This document shows, one piece after another, positions 1-10,049 of a stretch of 33,020 nucleotides of DNA. The position numbers and the translations under genes were made by a program. Within the stretch, counting starts at the first letter, position 1, and the number at the start of each line of letters is the position of its first letter. This stretch comes from Candidatus Altimarinus sp. (GTDB taxonomy: Bacteria; Patescibacteriota; Gracilibacteria; BD1-5; UBA6164). The stretch covers positions 1 through 33,020 of the forward strand of contig DYHI01000013.1 in the NCBI GenBank assembly GCA_020724225.1, read 5' to 3'. The notes beneath the pieces were generated by a model that saw only the letters and a list, made by a program, of their open reading frames with translations, had not been told where the DNA came from and did no database searches.

Positions 1-3
1 GCC

Positions 4-48
4 GTAGTAATTTTATGAAAATTTACTACACAACCTGATAGGTTTGTA
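4..48. repeat. Two adjacent imperfect hairpins after the mutS stop
   Basis: Positions 4-29 pair GTAGTAATTTT with AAAATTTACTAC around a short loop (one bulged base). Positions 31-48 pair ACAACCT with AGGTTTGT around GAT (one bulged base). They lie immediately beyond the early stop of mutS. They could be a terminator without a U-tract or part of an inserted repeat; the window edge prevents a decision. Confidence 0.5.
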
Positions 49-51
49 CAT

Positions 52-78
52 ATTAGTTATTCACTATTAGTTATTAAT
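52..78. repeat. Direct repeat of TTAGTTATT type at the mutS 3' end
   Basis: The motif ATTAGTTATT occurs twice, separated by CACT, and the mutS stop codon lies inside it. The same kind of sequence is found between genes, for example at 7697-7738 (TTAATTATTCACTATTAGC...) and 20476-20580. The last codons of mutS (LITNSE) are therefore encoded by repeat-like DNA. Confidence 0.6.
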
Positions 79-1268
79 TTTTTAAGTTTCTCACTTCCCT
101 CTTTTTCAATCAATTCAAAAACATCTAGTACTTCTTGAAGAGATTTTTTTAAATTCACTAAATCTCTAGGTCAACTTCTATTTAGTGCTAATCTATTTAA
201 AATAGTATCTATATCAGAAACATATTTCAGGTGATTTTGAACTTTATCAAGTAAAACTGGTAATTTCAAAAACTCATCTATCATCTCAAGCCTTGCATCA
301 ATTTCTTTTTTATTTTGCAAAGGTTTCAAAATAGAATCTCTTAAAAATCTTGTTCACATTGCTGTTTTTGTATCATCAAGGATTCAAAAAAGTGTTCAAA
401 CTTTGTGAGATTTTGTTGCAAAATTGTAAATCAAATCTAGATTTCTAATTGTTGACTCATCTAAATCAAGGTATCAAGAATAAGTCTCGTATGAAATAGA
501 TTGTAAAAAATTAAGGTTTGATTTTTGATTAAGTTCAAGATATTCTAAAAGTAAAGAACTTGATTTGATAGCCATATTTTTTCATTCCAATCAAAATCAA
601 GATAGGCTTTTAACTCAAAAATGATTTATTAATTTTTCTCTATAATCTGAAACTAAATCAAAATAATAAATATTTAAACTGTACTTTTTTGATAATAAAT
701 CTTTAATAGAATCATCACTAAATAATTTCTTTTCTAAAATAACTTCTTTTGGTGAAATCTTATAAATTTGAAGAGAGAGATTTTGAAAAGTATCAAATTC
801 TGAAGTTGTCCATTTATTTGTAGATAAATCTAATATACTCAAACCATACCTAGAATCGTCATAAACAATAGAAATCATATAATTTGATATATTTTCTTTA
901 GAGTATTCTTCTCATTCTAGATATAGTGTTGCAGGAGTGATAACTCTTTGTACTTCTCTTTCAACTATTCACTTAAGTTTAGGATCTGAAATTTGTTCTG
1001 CTATTGCTACTTTATATCAAGCTTCAATAAGCTTAGGAAGATATTTTTCTTTTGCATGATATGGAATTCAAGCTAATGCTTCAGGATTTTTTGCATTTTT
1101 ATTTCTACTTGTTATCGCAATTCAAAGAACATTATGTGCTATCATGGCATCTTCTCAAAACATCTCGTAAAAATCTCACATCCTAAAAAAAAGTATAGCA
1201 TCAGAATACTTTGTTTTAAGTTCTTTATACTGTCTCATTGCTGGAGTTAGATTTTCTTGTTCTGACAT
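57..1268 (-). CDS. mutS: DNA mismatch repair protein MutS, C-terminally truncated
   Basis: MutS recognises base mismatches and small loops in DNA and starts repair. The 403-residue product shows the mismatch-binding domain I with FFRMGDFYEMFGED at about 27-40; F33 and E35 fit the Phe-x-Glu wedge that reads the mismatch. It is followed by domain II and the start of the core domain III (LALNRSGPRDLVNLKKS near 350-370). Family members are usually 800-900 residues. Here the frame stops inside domain III, before the clamp and the Walker-type ATPase domain, so it could not work as ordinary MutS. The stop lies in repeat-like DNA. The gene begins 3 nt after the ftsW stop and appears to be the last gene of the rnc operon. 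A frameshifted or split 3' half beyond position 1 cannot be excluded. TGA is read as Gly throughout. Confidence 0.85.
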
Positions 1269-1271
1269 ATA

Positions 1272-2516
1272 TTATATCCTTTCCTTATTAAAATAATTCA
1301 TTAATTTAGATGATCTAGAAAATCTTGATTTAAAGAAACTTTCTTTATTATCTACATATCTAGAAATATTTAATACTATAGCTAATCACATAATACAAGT
1401 AAGTAAGCTTGATCAACCATAACTTATAAATGGCAAAGTTATTCAAGTAAGTGGTACAATATTTAAATTTACTCAAATATTTATAAATGCTTGCATCAAA
1501 AACCGCGAAGACATACCAAGTGCAACATACCTAGCAAACAAATCAGTAGATCTAAGTGCTATATAAATCCCTCTATATCATATAAAAATATATATAGAAA
1601 CAAGTATAAATGCTCAGAAAAATCAAAGTTCTTCAACTATTACAGAAAAAATAAAATCTCATTGTACTTCAGGTAAATAACCAAATTTTTGAATAGATTG
1701 TCAAAATCAAAGTCATCAAAATCATCAACTTCAAATTGCAATTATTGCTTGTTCTGTTTGATAATTTATAGATTTATTTTCGATAGAAGTTTTTTCATCA
1801 CTTAGGAAATTATCAATTCTTTGAGAAATATATCAAAAACTATTTAAATTTTTTCAAGTTGATTTATCATAATCTCATATAGAATAAACTGTGAAAATAA
1901 GTAAAAATCAAGCTAATATGAGTCATAAAATATACTTCATATTTGCTCATGCAACAAAAAACATAATTGTAGCAACGGGGGCTAAAAGCATAACTGTTCA
2001 AAAATCAGGTTGCATAGCTACAAGAAAGATTACTCATGATAAAATAAATAAAAATGGTAGAAATCAATCATTAAAAGTATGTAGTAAATGTTTATTTTTC
2101 TTGAAAAAATATGCTAAATATATAATAAATCAAAATTTCAAAAACTCTGTTGGCTGGATTGTAAAAGGAATTCATGGTATAGATATCCATCATCTTGCTC
2201 ATTTCAATGTAATTCACATAAGCAAAACTATTAGCAACAAAGATAAACTTCAATAAAATATATATCTTGCATGTTTTTCAAAAAATGTATATGGAACTTT
2301 TACCAAAATTCATAGTAAAACTAAAGAAACAATAACATGTATAATATTTCTAATAACATAAAAATAATTATAAGGAGCTTCAATTAATCACAATTTAACC
2401 ATATTATTTGTAACCTTAAATGATGGATAAACAGAAACTGAGCTAATCATAATCATTCAAAAAATAACTAGGAGAATAACAGCAAAAAATAATTTATAAT
2501 CAACAGGTTTAGACAT
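1272..2516 (-). CDS. ftsW: Cell-division SEDS protein FtsW (peptidoglycan polymerase)
   Basis: A 414-residue polytopic membrane protein of the SEDS family (FtsW/RodA/SpoVE), which polymerises lipid II into glycan strands together with a class B penicillin-binding protein. Family signatures are clear: QPTEFLKFGF, QPDFGTVMLLAP, the loop LPEVQGDFIFSVIVEELG carrying the essential Asp, and the C-terminal PFISYGGSS. FtsW is preferred over RodA from the wording of the DFIFSVIVEELG loop, but the two are hard to separate without a tree. It lies between a YggT-family gene and mutS in the same direction. The start ATG follows the repeat-like spacer at 2520-2564. Confidence 0.88.
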
Positions 2517-2519
2517 AAA

Positions 2520-2564
2520 AAATTAATAGTTAGAAATTAATAATTAATAATTTTAGATAAATTC
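2520..2564. repeat. Low-complexity TTAATTA-type spacer
   Basis: The space between the YggT-family gene and ftsW consists of short tandem variants of TTAATAATT and TTAGTTA, resembling the spacers at 52-78, 7697-7738 and 32480-32510. No gene or clear promoter is visible in it. Confidence 0.45.
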
Positions 2565-2861
2565 CTAATTACTAATTAATTTATTTAAAACAGTTTGAAT
2601 TCACGGATTTAATGTAATTATTAATCCCTTTAAAAAAATTAAAATTATAATTATTACAATAGGTGTAAAATCTAGAGGTCAAAATGAAGTTGGAATATAT
2701 TTTTTTACAAAAGCATAAATAGGATCAATTATATCAGCAATAAATTTAGGTCTAAGATTTAATCACATAAGTGATATCCATGATAAAATAACATCAATAA
2801 AAATTATATAAAACAAAATTTCACAAAATATAATTATTGCAATTAATAAAGTTTCTAGCAT
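2565..2861 (-). CDS. YggT family membrane protein
   Basis: A 98-residue protein with two hydrophobic segments, one at residues 2-30 and one around 66-84. It carries the YggT-family pattern: DVILSWI in the first helix and, after a loop, RPKFIADIIDPIYAFVKKYIP followed by GPLDFTPIVIIIIL. YggT proteins are integral membrane proteins often found near division and envelope genes; a general role in membrane organisation or osmotic tolerance has been proposed but no reaction is known. It begins 11 nt after the rnc stop and is followed by ftsW, which fits a division-related operon. Confidence 0.8.
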
Positions 2862-2872
2862 AGAAAAAATAA

Positions 2873-3610
2873 TTAAATAATAATACTATCCCTTTTCTCA
2901 TAAGCATCTTTTGCTGCTTGTTCTTGTCATTTTTTCTTACTTGAACCTGATCAAGTTCATATAAGCTTATCTCATATATAAATTCAAACCTTGAAATTTT
3001 TATCATGATCTGGTCATTCTTCAAGTAAAACTTCATATGTAGGAGTTATATCAAACTCAGCTTGTGCATATTCTTGTATAAGTGATTTAAAATCTTTAAA
3101 ATAATTATTTTCCAATATCTCCTTTAAAGTTGGATATATAAATTTATTTATAAAATTTTTAGCATTTTCAATTCATAAATCTATATAAATCGCTCAAATA
3201 AAAGCTTCTAAGGTATTAGCTAAAAGGTAATCACTATCTCTTCATCATCAAAGTTCTTCTCATTTTCAAAGTAACAAAAACTCACTAAATCAAAGATCTC
3301 TTGAAACTTTTGCTAGATTTCTTCATCTAACTAAAGCACTTCTTATATCTGTTAGTTCTCATTCAGTTTTATCTATAAAATCATTATACAAATTATCTGT
3401 AATTACAAGTTCCAATACAGAATCTCATAAAAACTCTAACCTTTCGTTATGTTCTGGAGCAAAATCAGGCCTTTCATTTACGATTGATCTATGTATAAAT
3501 GAATGGATATAATACGAAATCATATTAAAATTTATCTCTAATTTTTTTAATAATGATGTAACTTTTTCTATAACATCAGGATGTTCTATAGCTTTTTTTA
3601 CGATTACCAT
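2873..3610 (-). CDS. rnc: Ribonuclease III
   Basis: RNase III cuts double-stranded RNA in rRNA precursors and other structured transcripts. The 245-residue product has the family signature HNERLEFLGDS at residues 54-64 with the metal-binding Glu and Asp. A second acidic cluster follows in LANTLEAFIGAIYID (near 130-145), and a double-stranded RNA binding domain occupies roughly the last 75 residues, ending with the KKKGQEQAAKDAY motif. Length is typical (220-250). The ATG at 3610 is the first start and gives a full N-terminus. It is the first gene of the run rnc - YggT - ftsW - mutS. Glycine in GKGEELGGGRDSDY is encoded largely by TGA. Confidence 0.95.
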
Positions 3611-3735
3611 ATATTTCTAATTGCAAATTAATAAAAACAATTAATAATCAAGTAGAAATAGAATAATTTATTATTCAAAATTTACTTAACAATTAATTTA
3701 TCTATTTTTACTTTTTTTTTGATAAAAATCAATAA

Positions 3736-3762
3736 AAAAAGATAGTTTTATCTATCTTTTAA
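3736..3762 (-). terminator. Rho-independent terminator of nusB
   Basis: AAAGATAG pairs with CTATCTTT around a six-base loop, followed on the minus strand by a U-rich run. The TAG stop of nusB lies inside the upstream arm. Confidence 0.7.
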
Positions 3763-4225
3763 AAATTGAAAATGTATTTAATGTTTTAAAATCTTTTAAC
3801 TCAATAACAAGGTTATCATAATCCTTTAAAATATTATTCAAAATTCAATTAATTACTCTTTTTATTCACTCATCTCAATATGTTTTTGAAATTTCTATAG
3901 CTTCATTAATGGATACCAGCGCAGGGATTTCTTCTTCTAAATAAAACATCTCTGCACAAGCTATAAAAATAGGTAAAATATATAATATACTCATACCTTT
4001 TACATCAAACTTTGGTGCATATCTTTTTATCAAATCTAAAAAAACTCACTCTTTCTCAAAAATTATATTTTGCATTTTATCATAATAATCATTATCCATA
4101 GTCAGGTTTCCATCATCAAAATAGAAAGATTTTAAAAACTCACTATCTTTAACATCACTATATCACAAAGCAAATAACTTTTGAAACAAAAGCCTTCTTG
4201 TAAGTTTCCTAGATTGTTTAGACAT
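3752..4225 (-). CDS. nusB: Transcription antitermination factor NusB
   Basis: NusB binds the boxA element with ribosomal protein S10 and prevents premature termination, chiefly in rRNA operons. The 157-residue product begins with the family opening RKLTRRLLFQKLFAL (residues 6-20) and ends with the conserved core EIPALVSINEAIEISKTYG and GIKRVINGILNNI. The length matches the family (about 140-160) and it is expected to be all-helical. It lies between bL32 and rnc, with its own terminator before rnc. Confidence 0.92.
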
Positions 4226-4261
4226 ATTTTAAATTTAATGAACGAAAAATAAATAAAAATA

Positions 4262-4306
4262 AAGTAGAAAATTATTTAATTCTATAACTTTCTACTTTTA
4301 AATTAC
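4262..4306 (-). terminator. Rho-independent terminator of rpmF
   Basis: AAAGTAGAAA pairs with TTTCTACTTT around an 18-base AT-rich loop. On the minus strand the hairpin is followed by ATTTTTATTTATTTTT. It separates rpmF from nusB. Confidence 0.7.
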
Positions 4307-4313
4307 AAAAAAA

Positions 4314-4526
4314 TTATATTCTAGTTACTTTTTTTACTTTTGATTTCACAGAAAAAACTTGTCTTCCGTTATACATCCCGTCAGCATCAGCAAAGTGAGC
4401 TAAACCGTTTCCATCCTTATTTAAAGCTACTCTATTTTTTAATTTCAATGCAGTTCTTTTAATCCAAGCACTAACTCTTGTTCTAGATCTAGTTTTTGAT
4501 ATTTTTTGTTGTGGTGCGAATGTCAT
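4314..4526 (-). CDS. rpmF: 50S ribosomal protein bL32
   Basis: A small basic protein of 70 residues that fits bL32 of the large ribosomal subunit: an N-terminal stretch with the KISKTRSRTR pattern, a central basic helix, and a C-terminal GMYNGRQVF segment. The zinc-binding cysteines found in some bL32 proteins are absent (the product has no Cys). I start at the ATG at 4526; an in-frame ATG upstream would only add residues from the AT-rich leader. All four glycines are GGN codons and none is TGA, unlike most other genes in the window, which suggests that highly expressed genes avoid the recoded triplet. Confidence 0.85.
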   Translation of the reverse strand: MTFAPQQKISKTRSRTRVSAWIKRTALKLKNRVALNKDGNGLAHFADADGMYNGRQVFSVKSKVKKVTRI

Positions 4527-4649
4527 ATATAAATAATTAACAATTAACAAATTACAAATTAACAAATGATTACTTTTGTTATTTCGCAGAGAATTTTATA
4601 AAAAAACTTTTAAAAAGCAAATTTTATTTTAAAAAAATGTAATATTTTC

Positions 4650-4679
4650 TTGACATTTTACTATTATATATGATAAGAT
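4650..4679 (+). promoter_or_regulatory. Promoter of the MscS-like gene
   Basis: TTGACA at 4650-4655 and TAAGAT at 4674-4679 are separated by 18 nt, with the start codon 31 nt further on. Confidence 0.6.
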
Positions 4680-4710
4680 ATAAATATAAGTTTTTAAAAT
4701 ACATAGAACT

Positions 4711-6228
4711 ATGAAAAAAATACTAAAATCTCTTGTTGCATTAATATGATTAATCTGCTATTTACAATGATATGCAGAAAATTTAGAAATAAATTTATCA
4801 TCAAATACAAATATATCATGATTAACAAATATAAATGATTATGATAATAATTCTGAAATAAATCAAAGTGAAAATTCCGAAAATAATATAAAATTGGAAG
4901 ATGAATTAAAAAAAGATTGAATAACATTGAATTCAGCTAATGATAAAAATACAAATATAGTTGATTTAGCAAATGATTTAAAAAATAAAGAAATAAATAA
5001 ATTATTTTGAAAGACTGAGGAAGAAAAAAATATTAATACAATTGAAAATGTACTTGCTAGCTTAGAAATAAAAAAAGATTTAGCAAGTAATCAATTAGAA
5101 GAAATTGAAAATAGTCTAAAACTATTACAAAAAAATATTGAAGATAATAATAAAACAATTACTTCTTTAAGGGAATCAAAAAATATAACAGAGGTTAAAA
5201 ATGAACTACAAAAATTAGAAGAGATAAATGAAGAATTAAAAAAAGATCTAGAAAGAAAAGAAAATTTGATATTTGACTTAAATAGTGATTTAAAAAAATA
5301 TGTTTCAAGTGAAGAAAAATATCAATTACTTATGTCAGATTACATTGAGGCAAAAAAAGAAAGAGATACAAAAATTTGAAACGAAAAAATTAAAAAACTT
5401 TACTACTTATTATCATTTTTATCGATTTTTTTAATTATATATGTAATTAAAAATATACTTATAAAAAATGAAAAATTTATAAAAAGTCGTCCAAATTTCT
5501 GAGAATACTTTGATTTATTGTATTGAATTTCATTAGTTATATTTCTTGTTATTTATGTATTTTATTTATTTCCTGAATTATATGCTTTAGTTATATTGAT
5601 ATCTTCGGCTTTAATCCTTATAAATGCACAAGTCATATCATCATTTGTTGCTAGTTTGATATTATTTAGACATTTCAAAATTTGAGATATCATAAAAATT
5701 TGAACAGAAAAATGAAAAATAATAAAAATGAATCCTCTAAGCACAATTGTTAGAAAAATAAATGAGTATTGAGTTATAGAAAATGAAGAAGTAAATATAC
5801 CAAATATAGATTTATTGAAAGAGAAAGTTACACTAGCAAAAAATTCTCAAAATAAAGAAAATGTATTCAATATTATTTTATCCCTTAATTGAAAAAAAGA
5901 TATATTTGAAATAGTTGATAATATAAGAGAAAATATATTTTCAAAAATGCTAGATAAAAAATTAACAACTCTTAATCCTGATAATAATGATACATTTAAA
6001 ACAAAATATGAACATATAGATCAAGATAAAATCAAAATCACTTTTTATTGGATATGAAATAGTGAATTAAATAGGAAAATAGAAAAAAGAATAATACAAT
6101 ATATAAAAAATTATATTTACTTTGATGAGTGAGAAAAAAATAAAACAAAAAAACAAACTTCAACTAAAAAAACAAGTGATTGAAATGTACAAAAAATTGC
6201 AATAATTCAAGAACAAATGACAACTTAA
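4711..6228 (+). CDS. MscS-like mechanosensitive channel with secreted coiled-coil N-terminus
   Basis: A 505-residue protein. Residues 1-22 form a signal peptide. Residues of about 25-225 are polar and strongly coiled-coil in character (long runs of E, K, N and L) and probably lie outside the membrane. Two or three transmembrane helices follow (about 230-250 and 270-325). The cytoplasmic beta domain typical of MscS comes next: FKIGDIIKIGTEKGKIIKMN and, shortly after, VNIPNIDLL. MscS channels open on membrane tension and release solutes during osmotic downshock. The large N-terminal coiled coil is an addition to the basic MscS plan. The gene is followed by its own terminator and by mscL, so the two osmotic safety valves sit side by side. 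Function of this subfamily is inferred. Confidence 0.75.
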
Positions 6229-6258
6229 AAACCAAAAGAAAATCTTTTGGTTTTTTTT
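6228..6258 (+). terminator. Rho-independent terminator of the MscS-like gene
   Basis: AAAACCAAAAG pairs perfectly with CTTTTGGTTTT around AAAAT, followed by four further T. The first base overlaps the TAA stop. Confidence 0.9.
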
Positions 6259-6302
6259 AAAAATAAATATAATTAAGTCACTTATATAATAATTTTATAA
6301 TT

Positions 6303-6842
6303 ATGAAATTACTTAATGAATTCAAATCTTTTGCTATGAAAGGAAATGTAATTGATTTAGCTGTATGAGTTGTAATTGGTACAGCTTTTGGAAAAATTGT
6401 TTCATCTCTAGTTGCTGACATAATAACACCTACACTTTGAGTACTAGTTTGATGAGTTGATTTTACAAAATGGTGATATAGTACTACTACCCTAGCATGA
6501 TGAGAAGTAATGATTGCTTATGGAAAATTTTTGCAAACAATGTTTGATTTCATAATCATTGCTTTCTCTATATTTATAGTTATAAAGATTTTAAATAAAG
6601 CTCAAGAAAAAGTAATTAAAAAAGCCGAAAAAGATGATAAAAAAGAGGTTGTTAAAAAATCAGATGATTTAATTGTTTTAGAAGAAATTAGAGATTTACT
6701 TAAATCAACAAAAGGTTCGTCAAAAAAAGAAGTTATAGAAAAAAATATAACAGAAGTAATAGTAGAAAAAGCTACTCCTAAAAAGTCAATTCAAAAAACT
6801 AAAAAACCTATTGAAAAAACAACAAAAAAATCTACAAAATAG
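6303..6842 (+). CDS. mscL: Large-conductance mechanosensitive channel MscL with long Lys-rich tail
   Basis: MscL forms a pentameric pore that opens under extreme membrane tension. The 179-residue product has the conserved N-terminal amphipathic helix (NEFKSFAMKGNVIDLAVGVV), TM1 (GVVIGTAFGKIVSSLVADII), a short periplasmic loop and TM2 (MFDFIIIAFSIFIVIKI at about 80-96). A cytoplasmic helix follows. The family is usually 130-150 residues; here an extra Lys/Glu/Thr-rich tail of roughly 40 residues follows the usual KxxEVxxLEEIRDLL end, a possible binding or regulatory tail. It is immediately downstream of the MscS-like gene. Confidence 0.93.
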
Positions 6843-6870
6843 AGATGTTAGAAACATCTCTTTATTTTTA
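6841..6870 (+). terminator. Rho-independent terminator of mscL
   Basis: AGAGATGTT pairs with AACATCTCT around AGA, followed by TTATTTTT. It begins within the TAG stop. Confidence 0.85.
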
Positions 6871-6920
6871 TTAATTAATAGTTATAATATTTTTATAAAT
6901 TTAATATTTTATTTATTTTC

Positions 6921-7583
6921 ATGGAAAAGATTTTTATAATTGAAGATGACTTTTGAATAATGAAATCATTAGAACTATACTTATGAAACTCTTGATATGA
7001 GGTTTTTACTTATAGTACAGGGGAAGAGGGAGTAAAAAATCTTAAAGATATTAATCCAGACTTAATAATACTTGATATAAATTTACCTTGAAAAAACTGA
7101 CTTGAAATATGTAGAGAAATAAGAGAAAATAATATTATTCCAATAATAATGTTAACTGCTAGAAATACAGAAAATGATAAATTAAAAGCTTTTGATGCTT
7201 GAGCAGATGATTATATTGCAAAACCATTTTCACCAAAAGAACTTTTAGCAAGAATACAATCAATACTAAGAAGAATAAAAATGAAGGAAGAAAAATGAAA
7301 TACTATAAAGCATTGAAAAATAGAAATAAACTTGGATAAAATGAAAGTAAAGGTATGAAACAATGAAGTTTTTTTTACTAAAAATGAATTTGATATACTT
7401 AAAAAAATATTTGAAGCAAATTGAAAAATAGTTTCTAGAGAAGATTTAATGGATATAATATGATATAGTGAATATCTTTTTGATAGAACTATTGATACTC
7501 ATATAAAAAACATAAGAAAAAAAATTGACCATAAAGATATGATTTTAACAGTAAGATGAGAATGATACAGACTGAATAACTAA
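6921..7583 (+). CDS. OmpR/PhoB-family response regulator
   Basis: A 220-residue two-component regulator. The receiver domain (1-120) has the acidic pair E8/D9-D10, the phospho-acceptor D52 in [10 protein letters not shown], the conserved Thr in MLTARN and the Lys in YIAKPF. The winged-helix DNA-binding domain (about 130-220) carries the typical [13 protein letters not shown] and the recognition-helix region [15 protein letters not shown], ending in VRGEGYRL. It precedes its likely partner histidine kinase by about 160 nt. Target genes cannot be told from the sequence. Confidence 0.93.
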
Positions 7584-7696
7584 AAATAGTGAATAATTAT
7601 TGAGATAACTGAAATTTAAATTTAATAGTAAAAGTTCTAGTTTTTATTTTACTAAAAAATTTAAAAAATCTGCATACTGTTACAACTTGATATTAC

Positions 7697-7738
7697 ATTA
7701 ATTATTCACTATTAGCTATTCATTATTAATTATTAATT
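7697..7738. repeat. TTAATTATTCACTATTAGC-type intergenic repeat
   Basis: AT-rich tandem variants (ATTATTCACTATTAGCTATTC) closely resemble the repeat that ends mutS at 52-78. The rest of the regulator-kinase gap (7584-7696) holds only a weak hairpin (TAGTAAAA / TTTTACTA near 7627-7655). Confidence 0.5.
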
Positions 7739-7744
7739 AAGTTT

Positions 7745-9052
7745 ATGTCACTTTCTAGAAAATTTTTGATAGTATTTCTTTTTAGTATATTTTTTATAAC
7801 TATTACAAACATAATAGCTTTTTATAGTTTTTACAACACATATTTAAAAATATATTTAGCTGAAAACATACAAAATAAAAGTGAAATTACTCTTGAATAC
7901 ATAAACAATATCGTCAAAAAACAAACTGCAGATGAAATTGATAATATTTTCAATGATACTGAAGTTGAATTTTTTGATATACTTGAAACAAATGAATGAA
8001 AAATCCCTTTAAATAAAGAAAAAAATAGAGATATAGTTATAAATTATCTTATAAAAAGTTGAGTTACACCAAAATATATAGAAGAAATAATCCCAACAGA
8101 TAATTTTTGAAAAGTTATTGAAAAAGTAAAAGAAAAAGATTCTCCAGAATACAATTTTTTACAAAAACTTTTATGATCAATAATAGTAACAAATATTTTA
8201 GCTATACTACTTATAGTCATATTTATATGAATATTTATAAGAAAAACAATATATCCAATAAAAGACATAACTAGAATAATTAAAAATCTTGATTTCAACA
8301 AAAAAACAAATCCTGAACTTATATATACAAAAAAAGATGAAGTTTGACTACTTGTATGAGCAATAAATGATTTAAATAAAAAACTAAAAATACAAGAGAA
8401 TATAAAAAGTAAGTTACTTGCTGATATCAGTCATGAATTAAAAACTCCGATTACATCAATTCAATGCTATTTAGAATGAATTTCTGACTGAGTAATAAAA
8501 CTAAATGAAAAAACTCTAAACTCTTTAATTGATGAAATGAAAAGATTAATAAATCTTGTAAATATAATCATGGAATATGAAAAATTTGATAATCAAGAAT
8601 TAAATTTAACATTAAGTGATGAAAATATTACAAATATATTAAAAGAGTTATCAAATACACATAAGAAAAAACTTGAAAACACAAAACAAAGAATAAAAAT
8701 TTCTTGAATAGATGATGTAATACTTAAAATTGATAAAAATTTATTTAAACAATTAGTGCATAATATAATTTGAAATTTTCTAAAATATGCTTGATATGAT
8801 ACAATACTAAATATAAATGTTACAAAAAATTATATAGAATTTATAGATAATTGAAACTGAATATCTCAAAGTGAAATCCCTTATTTAACAGAAAAGTTTT
8901 ATCAAGGAAAAAAGGAAAAATCATGAGATGCAAAAGAAAGATGAATTTGAGTTTGATTAAGTCTAGTTCAAAAAATTGTTGAAGCTCATAATTGGAAAAT
9001 TAGAATTAAATCAGACATATGAAAATGATTTAGCATAAAGATTAGCTATTAA
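7745..9052 (+). CDS. Membrane sensor histidine kinase
   Basis: A 435-residue sensor kinase. TM1 is at about 6-30, an extracytoplasmic sensor region of about 110 residues follows, and TM2 is at about 143-166. A HAMP-like linker, the dimerisation/phosphoacceptor domain with DISHELKTP (H230) and a HATPase domain complete it. The ATPase shows the N box (HNIIGNFLKYA), G1 (FIDNGNGIS) and G2 (GIGVGLSLVQKIVEAH). It most likely phosphorylates the upstream OmpR-type regulator. Odd point: in the conserved stretch after the H box the usual Gly is Cys241 (SIQCYLEG), encoded by TGC where TGA would give Gly. Confidence 0.93.
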
Positions 9053-9118
9053 TAATCTTCACAAAATCTCCACATAACAGATTTTGAATATTAAAATTTT
9101 TGGTTAAAATAAAATTAC

Positions 9119-9194
9119 AAAATTAGGGGATCACTTCATTTTAGTGTTAAAGCCTTAGTTTACAAAATAACATTAAATAAGATTCCCTAGTTTT
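9119..9194. repeat. 76-bp element bounded by 14-bp inverted repeats
   Basis: AAAATTAGGGGATC at 9119-9132 pairs over all 14 positions (two G-U pairs) with GATTCCCTAGTTTT at 9181-9194. Inside, CACT/AGTG (9132-9146) and TAAA/TTTA could form small hairpins. Both ends are followed by T-rich DNA, so it could act as a terminator on either strand, be a structured leader for the gene at 9228, or be a small MITE-like element. No second copy was seen in the window. Confidence 0.55.
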
Positions 9195-9227
9195 TGTTAA
9201 AATACGGTGAATGTTAATTTATTTTTT

Positions 9228-9992
9228 ATGAAACTTACATCAAAACTTATTAATCTTGTTTTTTTAATTACGATTTCATTCGTATTTTTAACCGTGTCTG
9301 CGACAGAAGTAGTAACAATAAAAGATTTACAGAACAATATAAAAATATTAGAAGAAAAACAATGAGAAATATCTAAAAAAATTTCCTCTGACCTATGAGA
9401 TATCTGAGATATAAAAACTTTTTTAAAAGAAGCTTTATCAGAAAAAGAAATTCATGAGATAAAATTAATTATTACAAACTATAATAATTTAAAATCAGAA
9501 ATAAATTTAAACAATAATGGAAAAGAGGAATTAAAAAAACTATTACTTGAATTAAAAAGAGAAACATATAAAAAACTTATTCCATACATAGAACACAGTA
9601 AACTTGAAGAATATTTACAATATATAAGAAAAAATGTAGATATATTAAAACAATGAAAAGAAATAAATGAAGAAATTCATAAAAATAGAGAATTACTAGA
9701 ACAAAAAGTAATAATTCTAAAAGAAAAAATAAAAACTAACGAAGATAAATTAAAAAATGAAATTGATGAACTTATAAATAAAAAAATTGATGAAAAAATA
9801 AATATAATCAAAAATAATGAAAAATTTAAGTTACTTGATTTAGAAAAGAGAAAAGAACTTATAAATAAAACCATTACTAAAATAAAAAATATTTTATCAA
9901 AAATGGAGATAAAGGATGAAAACAAGAAAAAAATAGCAATTTACAACACAGTAATTGAAAAACTTGAAAATGTTCTCTCAGAATTAAAATAA
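9228..9992 (+). CDS. Secreted coiled-coil protein of unknown function
   Basis: A 254-residue protein not assigned to any family. Residues 1-25 look like a signal peptide (hydrophobic core VFLITISFVFLTV, cleavage likely after VSA). The rest is highly charged, rich in Lys, Glu, Ile and Asn, with heptad-like spacing and no Cys, so it is probably a long helical or coiled-coil extracytoplasmic protein. It stands alone between the kinase gene and a convergent glyS, with its stop codon inside a perfect palindrome that acts as the shared terminator. Confidence 0.75.
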
Positions 9993-10029
9993 AAGTCTTA
10001 TTTTTATAAAAATAAGACTTTTATTTTAA
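9984..10029. terminator. Perfect 46-bp palindrome, shared bidirectional terminator
   Basis: The 23 bases from 9984 are exactly the reverse complement of the 23 bases ending at 10029, without a spacer, so the hairpin reads AAAAGTCTTATTTTTA / TAAAAATAAGACTTTT with T-rich flanks on both strands. It lies between the plus-strand coiled-coil gene, whose stop codon it contains, and the minus-strand glyS. Confidence 0.85.
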
Positions 10030-10049
10030 GAAGCACTAAATTAATTCAA

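Noticed and set aside
7620-7660. Terminator between the response regulator and kinase genes
   Set aside because: The TAGTAAAA/TTTTACTA hairpin has a weak AT-only stem and is followed by A-rich, not T-rich, DNA on the plus strand.
9119-9194. A 76-nt tRNA-like length with a 7-bp AGGGGAT/ATTCCCT acceptor-like helix
   Set aside because: There is no T arm with TTCGA, no D arm and no anticodon loop, so it is not a tRNA gene.
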